Shown here in pieces: positions 7,208 through 11,331 of a DNA stretch of 11,331 nt. Location of the stretch: positions 1-11,331 of the forward strand of contig DASQHM010000031.1 in NCBI GenBank assembly GCA_035632095.1. The letters run 5' to 3'. Under the pieces are notes generated by a model. The model had not been told where the DNA came from. It made no database searches and worked only from the letters and a program-made list of their open reading frames with translations. A program made the translations under genes and the position numbers. This DNA is from DASQHM01 sp035632095 (GTDB taxonomy: Bacteria; Pseudomonadota; Alphaproteobacteria; Ferrovibrionales; Ferrovibrionaceae). The stretch's first letter is position 1; each line of letters begins with the position of its first letter.

Positions 7208-8106
7208 GCCGCTGCCACGTCGTCGCGGGTCCGGGCCACCAGGATTCCGGCCAGCACCACGGCGCCACCGATGAACTGCAGCGTGCCCAGCGCCTCGCCA
7301 AGCAGCACCCAGCCGAGCACGGCGGCCGTGAGCGGCTCGATGAGAATGACAAGAGCCGAGAACGACGCGGGCAGGTGGCCGAGCGCAAAGGCGATCAGGC
7401 CCTGCCCCGCCACCTGGCTCACCCAGGCCAATCCGACCAGCAGGGCGAGACCCTCCAGCGTCAGCGGCAGAACGCTTTCGCCTTCGAGATACGACGCCAC
7501 GAACAATCCGGCGCAGGTAACGACACTCGAATAAAACATGACCGTCGCGGCCGGCACGCGGGTGCGCAACGCGGCCAGGGCCACCATATAGCTGCCGAAG
7601 AAGAGCGCGGTCACCAGGCCGTACGCATCGCCGACCACATGACCGGCGCCGAATTCGAGCGACGACCCGACCAGCAGCGCCGCGCCGCCGAGACTCAGGA
7701 TCATGCCGACGAGGAAGCGGAGCTTGATGCGTTCGTTGAGGAATGCCCATGCGCCGACGGTGACGACGATGGGCGAAAAGTTCGCGAACAGCGTCGCGTT
7801 GGCGACCGACGTGCGGAGGATCGACCAATGCCAGAACGCGAGGTCGCCGACGAACAGGATTCCGCAAAGCGCGATGGATCGCATGTCGCGCCGGTCGAGG
7901 CCGAATTCGGGCAGGCTGGCGCGCTCGACGCGCATCCACACGTAGAGCAGCGGCAGGGCCCATAGCATGCGGTGGAACGCGGTGGCGACCGGCCCGAGTT
8001 CGCTCAAGCGCACGAAGATCGGCGACGCGCCGATGGCGATGCTGCCGAGCACGAGAGCGGCCAGAGCCGTCGCGGGCCGGCGCGCCGCTGAGACTGCGAT
8101 TGCCAT
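7204..8106 (-). CDS. EamA/DMT family membrane transporter
   Basis: 300 residues with ten predicted membrane helices in two homologous EamA halves, about 13-145 and 160-292. Features include SPIFVRLSELGPVATAFHRMLWALPLL in the first half, NATLFANFSPIVVTVGAWAFLNERI (103-127) at the end of the first repeat, and ILIEPLTAAVLGWVLLGEAL (254-273) at the matching site of the second. This Ala/Pro...Glu pattern is typical of the drug/metabolite transporter superfamily. Most characterised members export amino acids or metabolites. The ATG at 8106 is 11 bases after the M20 stop; the gene ends in an ATGA overlap with the MFS gene. It may be a safety exporter for an intermediate or product of the pathway, or an uptake system; the sequence does not decide. 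Confidence 0.93.
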   Translation of the reverse strand: MAIAVSAARRPATALAALVLGSIAIGASPIFVRLSELGPVATAFHRMLWALPLLYVWMRVERASLPEFGLDRRDMRSIALCGILFVGDLAFWHWSILRTSVANATLFANFSPIVVTVGAWAFLNERIKLRFLVGMILSLGGAALLVGSSLEFGAGHVVGDAYGLVTALFFGSYMVALAALRTRVPAATVMFYSSVVTCAGLFVASYLEGESVLPLTLEGLALLVGLAWVSQVAGQGLIAFALGHLPASFSALVILIEPLTAAVLGWVLLGEALGTLQFIGGAVVLAGILVARTRDDVAAA

Positions 8107-8117
8107 GCCCGTGCCGC

Positions 8118-9530
8118 TTACGCCTGACCCTTGGCCGGCGCTAGTTTCGGCAAACCGCCCTCGCCCACGTCCCAGAACAGCCCGGCCATGAGCTGCAGGC
8201 CTTCGCGCACCAGCGGCGCCAGCAAATGCTCGTTCGGCGCATGCTGCGAGCACGACGAATAGGAATGCGGCACCCAGAGCGTCGGCAGGCCGAGAACGTC
8301 GGTGAACACATCGTTCGGCAGGCTGCCGCCCAGGTTGGGGATCACGTCCGGCGCGCGCCCCGCGGATGCCGCGAGCGACCGCGCCGCCCAGCGCGCATAG
8401 GGATGATCCGGATCGAGGCGCGTCGCCACGAACATGGTATCGCGCGACGGCGCGACTTCTACGGCGCCGAATCCGTGCGCGTCCAAGTGCCGGCGGATCG
8501 CCGGCAGGAATTGCGCCGGGTCGGTGTCGACCGTGTAGCGGATCTGGCAATGGGCCGCCGCCTTCGCCGGCACCGCATTGACCGGCCGGTCCGGATCGCC
8601 GGTGCGGTAGGCAAGGACTTCGAAGGTGTTCCAGGCGAAGACCCGCTCCACCGGCGTCAATCCGCGTTCGCCCCACTCCGGATCGATGGCCGGCGCGCCG
8701 GCGCCGCCGTCGAGCTCGATGTCGCGAAGCGCGTGACGAACCGAATTCGGGATCGCCTTCGGCTTCAGCTCCGGGATCAGGATTTCGCCCCGCGCCGAAA
8801 CGATGGAGGCGATGGCGTGCGCCAGGATGATGCCCGGATTGGCGAGCAGTCCGCCCCAATTGCCGGAGTGGTGGCCGCCTTCGCGCAAGGTCAGGCCGAG
8901 GTCGAAGTTGAGCGTGCCGCGCGTGCCCATGAACAGGCACGGCCGTTCGCGCTTAACGCGCGGGCCGTCGGAGCCGATCAGCACGTCGGCCTTGAGCGCG
9001 GCGTGCTCGGCTTGGCAGACCTCGCGCAATCCCGCCGAGCCGGTCTCCTCGCCGGTCTCGATCAGGATGCGCGAGTTGAAGCCGAGCCGCCCGCGCACGC
9101 CGATGACCGCCGCGAGCGCCGCCATGTTGATGCTGTGCTGGCCCTTGTTGTCGGCGGTGCCGCGGCCGTAGATGCGCTCGCCCTCCTGCACCAGCGACCA
9201 GGGCGACAGGCCTTTGCGCCAGCTTGCGTCCTGGCCGCGAATGACGTCGCCGTGCCCATAGGTCAGCACCGACGGCAAACCCTCGCCCTCCATGCGCTCC
9301 GCAATCAGGAACGGGCCGAATTCGGGCTTCGGATTGTCGACGACGCGCCAGACGTAGCCGAGCTTCGCCAGGCTCGGTCCGATCTCACGCTCAAGATACT
9401 CGTAGAGCGCGGCGCGCCGGTCCGGATTCTGGCTCTCTGTCCGAATGGCGACCCGGCGCGCAAGGTCGGCGAGAAAACCGCCGTCGTCGAAATGCCGTGC
9501 CGCCGCGGCCATGGCCTGCTCGCGCGACAT
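8118..9530 (-). CDS. M20 family metallopeptidase (dipeptidase/deacylase type)
   Basis: 470 residues. All di-zinc M20 residues are visible: His93 with Asp95 in HGDV, the bridging Asp127 in GRGTADNKGQ, the general base and ligand pair Glu161-Glu162 in ETGEETGS, Asp188 in GSDGP, and His430 in the C-terminal HAPNE. The lid/dimerisation domain is about 200-320 and carries GGHHSGNWGG (218-227), which resembles the His-Ser-Gly motif of carnosinase/cytosolic dipeptidase-like M20 enzymes rather than DapE or ArgE. No signal peptide is seen, so it should be cytoplasmic. It probably cleaves a dipeptide or N-acyl amino acid; the substrate is unknown. The ATG at 9530 is eight bases after the SDR stop, and the GAGG overlapping that stop (TGAGG) is a suitable ribosome site. 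EamA follows after 11 bases. Confidence 0.94.
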   Translation of the reverse strand: MSREQAMAAAARHFDDGGFLADLARRVAIRTESQNPDRRAALYEYLEREIGPSLAKLGYVWRVVDNPKPEFGPFLIAERMEGEGLPSVLTYGHGDVIRGQDASWRKGLSPWSLVQEGERIYGRGTADNKGQHSINMAALAAVIGVRGRLGFNSRILIETGEETGSAGLREVCQAEHAALKADVLIGSDGPRVKRERPCLFMGTRGTLNFDLGLTLREGGHHSGNWGGLLANPGIILAHAIASIVSARGEILIPELKPKAIPNSVRHALRDIELDGGAGAPAIDPEWGERGLTPVERVFAWNTFEVLAYRTGDPDRPVNAVPAKAAAHCQIRYTVDTDPAQFLPAIRRHLDAHGFGAVEVAPSRDTMFVATRLDPDHPYARWAARSLAASAGRAPDVIPNLGGSLPNDVFTDVLGLPTLWVPHSYSSCSQHAPNEHLLAPLVREGLQLMAGLFWDVGEGGLPKLAPAKGQA

Positions 9531-9538
9531 TGCCGGCC

Positions 9539-10324
9539 TCAGCGCCGCATGCGGGCGAAGGGATGGGTGCTGGACAATCCGCCGTCCACGGCAACGGCTT
9601 GGCCGTTGACGTAGGACGCATCGTCGCTGGCGAGGAACAGCGCCATATGCGCGATCTCGTCCGGCACGCCGTAGCGCTGCAGCGGATTGAGCTGGCCGAT
9701 CTTGCCTTCGGTGCCGCGCGCCCGCGCGCCGTCGAAGATCGGCTTGGTCATGCCGGTTTCGATCAGGCCAGGACATATGGCATTGACGCGCACGCCGGTG
9801 CCCGTCAGCGAATTGGCCGAGGTTTGCACCAGGCTGATGACGCCTGCCTTGCTGGCGCTGTAAGGATTGCCGCCGGCGTTGGCGCGGAGCCCTGCGACCG
9901 AGGCGGTGCAGATGATGGAGCCCTTGCCTTGCGCGGCCATGTGCTTGCCGGCGTGCTTGATGGCGAGCCACGGGCCGATCAGGTTGACGCGCAATATCTC
10001 CTGCCACTGCTCCACCGTCTGCTCGAACAGCGGCACCATGCCGCCCGAGATGCCGGCGTTGGCATAGATCACCTCGAGCCCGCCCAGGTCCCTGACGGCG
10101 CGCGCCACGAAGGCTTGCACGTCCGGCTCGGAGCCGGCGTCGGCGGTCACGGCGATGGCTTTGCCGCCGGACGCCTTGATGCGCTCCGCCGTTTCCTTGA
10201 CCGCATCGGTCTTGTCGACGGCGAGCACCGCGGCGCCCTCTTTGGCGAAGAGCAGCGCGCTGGCGCGGCCGATGCCGCTGCCCGCGCCGGTGACGATTGC
10301 CCGCTTGCCCTGAAGCCTGGCCAT
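9539..10324 (-). CDS. Short-chain dehydrogenase/reductase, classical SDR
   Basis: 261 residues, classical SDR length. The NAD(P)-binding motif is TGAGSGIG (12-19). Asp37 at the end of the second strand (VLAVDKTD) suggests a preference for NAD(H). The NAG motif is in YANAGISGG (87-95). The catalytic tetrad is Asn114, Ser142 (TASVAG), Tyr155 and Lys159 (YSASK). PGLIETGM (185-192) and the C-terminal DGGLSS follow the family pattern. It oxidises or reduces an alcohol/ketone; many such proteins are annotated FabG-like and the substrate is unknown. The start at 10324 is fixed by a strong ribosome site (10328-10338); an in-frame upstream start at 10351 would lie beyond it and inside a palindrome. 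It is first in the six-gene run, with M20 eight bases downstream. Confidence 0.95.
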   Translation of the reverse strand: MARLQGKRAIVTGAGSGIGRASALLFAKEGAAVLAVDKTDAVKETAERIKASGGKAIAVTADAGSEPDVQAFVARAVRDLGGLEVIYANAGISGGMVPLFEQTVEQWQEILRVNLIGPWLAIKHAGKHMAAQGKGSIICTASVAGLRANAGGNPYSASKAGVISLVQTSANSLTGTGVRVNAICPGLIETGMTKPIFDGARARGTEGKIGQLNPLQRYGVPDEIAHMALFLASDDASYVNGQAVAVDGGLSSTHPFARMRR

Positions 10325-10327
10325 GGA

Positions 10328-10338
10328 CCTCTCCCTTT
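10328..10338 (-). promoter_or_regulatory. Strong ribosome binding site of the SDR gene
   Basis: On the minus strand this reads AAAGGGAGAGG, purine-rich and close to the anti-Shine-Dalgarno complement, a few bases before the ATG at 10324. It decides between this start and the in-frame upstream ATG at 10351. It is the clearest ribosome site in the six-gene run, as expected for the first gene. Confidence 0.7.
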
Positions 10339-10344
10339 TCCGAT

Positions 10345-10358
10345 TCGGCAACTGCCGA
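10345..10358. promoter_or_regulatory. Palindrome upstream of the SDR operon, candidate operator
   Basis: TCGGCA at 10345-10350 and TGCCGA at 10353-10358 are perfect 6-bp inverted arms around a 2-base centre. The element lies 21-34 bases upstream of the SDR start codon, just before its ribosome site. That is a common place for a repressor operator. As RNA its two-base loop is too tight for a full stem, so a DNA-binding dimer is the likelier reader. No regulator gene is in the window. The call rests on symmetry alone. Confidence 0.35.
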
Positions 10359-10421
10359 CCTTAGCCCCAGCATCATTTAAACCGCAACAAGCGGAGCGTT
10401 CGGCGCGGGCCGGCTGCTTAA

Positions 10422-10455
10422 CGTCGATCCAACGACTGCATCGAAGGGATCGACG
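10422..10455 (+). promoter_or_regulatory. Inverted repeat in the DUF1127 leader
   Basis: CGTCGATCC (10422-10430) and GGATCGACG (10447-10455) are perfect 9-bp inverted arms with a 16-base interior. Inside, CGA (10433-10435) and TCG (10441-10443) can add a 3-bp helix with a five-base loop. The 3' arm covers the GGA of the likely ribosome site AAGGGA (10444-10449) and ends three bases before the ATG at 10459. It could therefore hide the ribosome site as a hairpin if it lies in the mRNA, or be a protein-binding palindrome. It is not a terminator, as there is no U-tract. Confidence 0.5.
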
Positions 10456-10458
10456 CCC

Positions 10459-10704
10459 ATGCGAACGCACACCACCACGGCGCTGCCGCCCATCGCCGGC
10501 GCGCCAGACTTTCCGGCATCGCCGATACAGCAGCAAGACCGCCTGCGACGGGGTTTCGCCGCCGCTGCCCGATTCTTGCGTCTATGGCGCTTGCGCATGA
10601 TCGAACGCGCGTTTCTGGCGCAGCTTTCGGACCATCAACTGTGGGACATGGGGTTGACGCGCTGGGAAGCGCGCCGCGAGATCGACAAGCCGTTTTGGCG
10701 CTGA
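10459..10704 (+). CDS. DUF1127 small basic protein
   Basis: 81 residues, rich in Arg. The DUF1127 (YjiS-like) domain is the C-terminal half, about 38-81: RFLRLWRLRMIERAFLAQLS, then DHQLWDMGLTRWEARREI and the diagnostic ending KPFWR. Residues 1-30 are low-complexity (Thr/Pro/Ala/Gln) and probably disordered. DUF1127 proteins are common, short and multicopy in alphaproteobacteria. Some have been linked to RNA turnover, stress response and phosphate or carbon metabolism, and they are thought to bind RNA. The ATG at 10459 follows AAGGGA (10444-10449), which is partly inside an inverted repeat. The gene is divergent from the SDR operon and its stop is nine bases from that of the convergent crotonase gene. 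There is no sign that it shares a role with either neighbour. Confidence 0.9.
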   Translation: MRTHTTTALPPIAGAPDFPASPIQQQDRLRRGFAAAARFLRLWRLRMIERAFLAQLSDHQLWDMGLTRWEARREIDKPFWR

Positions 10705-10713
10705 GCCGCTCCC

Positions 10714-11331
10714 TTATTTCTCCCGTTCGCGATAGTCGCCGAAGGTCTTGTCGCGCAAGGAGAGCGCGTGGCGCACGCCCTTGGCGAACTCCTTGCGGTA
10801 CTCGAGGCTCGCTTCCGTGGTGAAGGCGAGCGCCTGGATCTCCGTGCCGGCGCGGATGGCGGCGCGCAGACCCATGATGTCCATGGCCCGGTGCATGGCG
10901 CGCTTGTTGATCTGCTGCAGCTCGGTCGGAATCTTGGCGACGCGCTCGGCCATGTCCAGCACGCGCGCTTCCAGCTCGACGGCGGGCCAGGCGCGGTTGG
11001 CGAAGCCCTTCCGCACCGCGTCCGCGCCGCTGATGCTGTCGCCGGTCAGCATCATCTCCATGGCGTCGCGCAAGCCCATGAGCCAGGGGTGGAACTGCAT
11101 GTCGGGCGGACTCATCAGGCGCACGGGCGGATAGCCGATCTGCGCGTCTTCGGCCACATAGACGAGGTCGCAGGCGGTGGCAAGTTCGCTGCCCCCGGCG
11201 AGGCAATAGCCGTGCACCTGCGCGATCACCGGCTTCGCCATGTCCCAGATGCGGAACGATCCCTCGATCACGTGCCGCGCCCATTGCCCCGGCCCGCCGG
11301 GCGTGTAGTACGGCTGATCGACGCGGTTGTC
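10714..11331 (-). CDS. Enoyl-CoA hydratase/isomerase (crotonase) family protein, 5' end missing
   Basis: 205 residues are visible; the frame is open to the right edge, so the N-terminus lies outside. The crotonase fold is clear: AKPVIAQVHGYCLAGGSELATACDLVYVAEDAQIGYPPVR (32-71 of the fragment), giving the oxyanion-hole GG and CoA-binding region, and the C-terminal helices (EARVLDMAERVAKIP onward). In classical enoyl-CoA hydratase two glutamates act, one in the GGxEL strand and one in the (F)GxPE motif. The first is present (Glu49), while the second position is Pro69 in IGYPPV. The stretch RLMSPPDMQFHPWLMG (71-86) is a subfamily signature. So the reaction may not be simple hydration; isomerase, thioesterase or another CoA reaction is possible. 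A GTG at 11271 is not the true start, because homology-like sequence continues upstream. Confidence 0.88.
   Translation of the reverse strand, partial: DNRVDQPYYTPGGPGQWARHVIEGSFRIWDMAKPVIAQVHGYCLAGGSELATACDLVYVAEDAQIGYPPVRLMSPPDMQFHPWLMGLRDAMEMMLTGDSISGADAVRKGFANRAWPAVELEARVLDMAERVAKIPTELQQINKRAMHRAMDIMGLRAAIRAGTEIQALAFTTEASLEYRKEFAKGVRHALSLRDKTFGDYREREK

Noticed and set aside
5792..7534. Long plus-strand open frame (580 codons) opposite the MFS gene
   Set aside because: Antisense to a clear twelve-helix transporter, with low-complexity Arg/His/Gln/Ala composition typical of a shadow frame.
8226..9614. Plus-strand open frame (462 codons) opposite the M20 peptidase
   Set aside because: The minus-strand frame has all five metal-site motifs; the plus-strand frame has no family resemblance.
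10325..10351. Nine-residue extension of the SDR protein to the ATG at 10351
   Set aside because: The strong purine-rich ribosome site lies downstream of that ATG and serves the start at 10324.
8110..10376. Fusion of the SDR region to the M20 peptidase in one 752-codon frame
   Set aside because: The frame upstream of 9530 is the SDR gene read out of frame; the SDR has its own complete frame with a stop at 9539.
10382..10394. Small inverted repeat CCGC-AACAA-GCGG upstream of DUF1127
   Set aside because: Four-base arms are expected by chance in DNA of this composition; no U-tract or other support.
1..11331. tRNA/rRNA genes, CRISPR arrays, insertion sequences, integrase or phage genes
   Set aside because: Reading both strands gave no cloverleaf-like gene, no regularly spaced repeats, no transposase or integrase frame and no flanking repeats; gene style and GC look uniform across the window.

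Overview
The window is high-GC, densely packed bacterial chromosome. It looks alphaproteobacterial, probably Hyphomicrobiales or a neighbouring order. The clues are the DUF1127 mini-protein, a glycerate 2-kinase next to pyruvate kinase, the secreted TPR protein convergent with pyk, and the CopC/CopD/DUF2946 group. The lineage is inferred from gene content and style, not from a marker gene. No RNA gene, mobile element, CRISPR array, phage gene or frameshift was seen. Nearly all the long open frames opposite the genes are GC-driven shadows.

Region 1 (1-2467, minus strand) is a four-gene copper-handling operon. In transcription order it holds a small exported DUF2946-like protein (GTG start), an uncharacterised secreted protein that looks like an outer-membrane beta-barrel, periplasmic CopC, and the inner-membrane protein CopD, which runs off the left edge. 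The barrel and copC genes overlap by ATGA, and copD follows after 10 bases. The set could span all envelope layers for copper movement.

Region 2 (2468-3226) holds a 210-base divergent intergenic region and, on the plus strand, a secreted TPR protein whose start sits directly downstream of a promoter-like sequence (possible leaderless mRNA). Its stop is one base from the stop of the convergent pyk.

Region 3 (3228-10324, minus strand) is a tight six-gene run: SDR oxidoreductase, M20 metallopeptidase, EamA/DMT transporter, MFS transporter, glycerate 2-kinase, pyruvate kinase. Junctions run from a 4-base overlap to 11 bases, so one mRNA is likely. The last two genes make a clear lower pathway: glycerate to 2-phosphoglycerate, then (via enolase elsewhere) phosphoenolpyruvate to pyruvate. 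The first four genes would suit uptake, hydrolysis and oxidation of a substrate that feeds glycerate, but that substrate cannot be read from the sequence.

Region 4 (10325-11331) holds a 134-base divergent region with a palindrome in the SDR leader and a perfect 9-bp inverted repeat ending just before the start of a plus-strand DUF1127 gene. It then holds a convergent, 5'-truncated crotonase-family gene that retains one of the two classical hydratase glutamates. The best leads are the operon-level associations and the leader structures; no wholly new system is evident.
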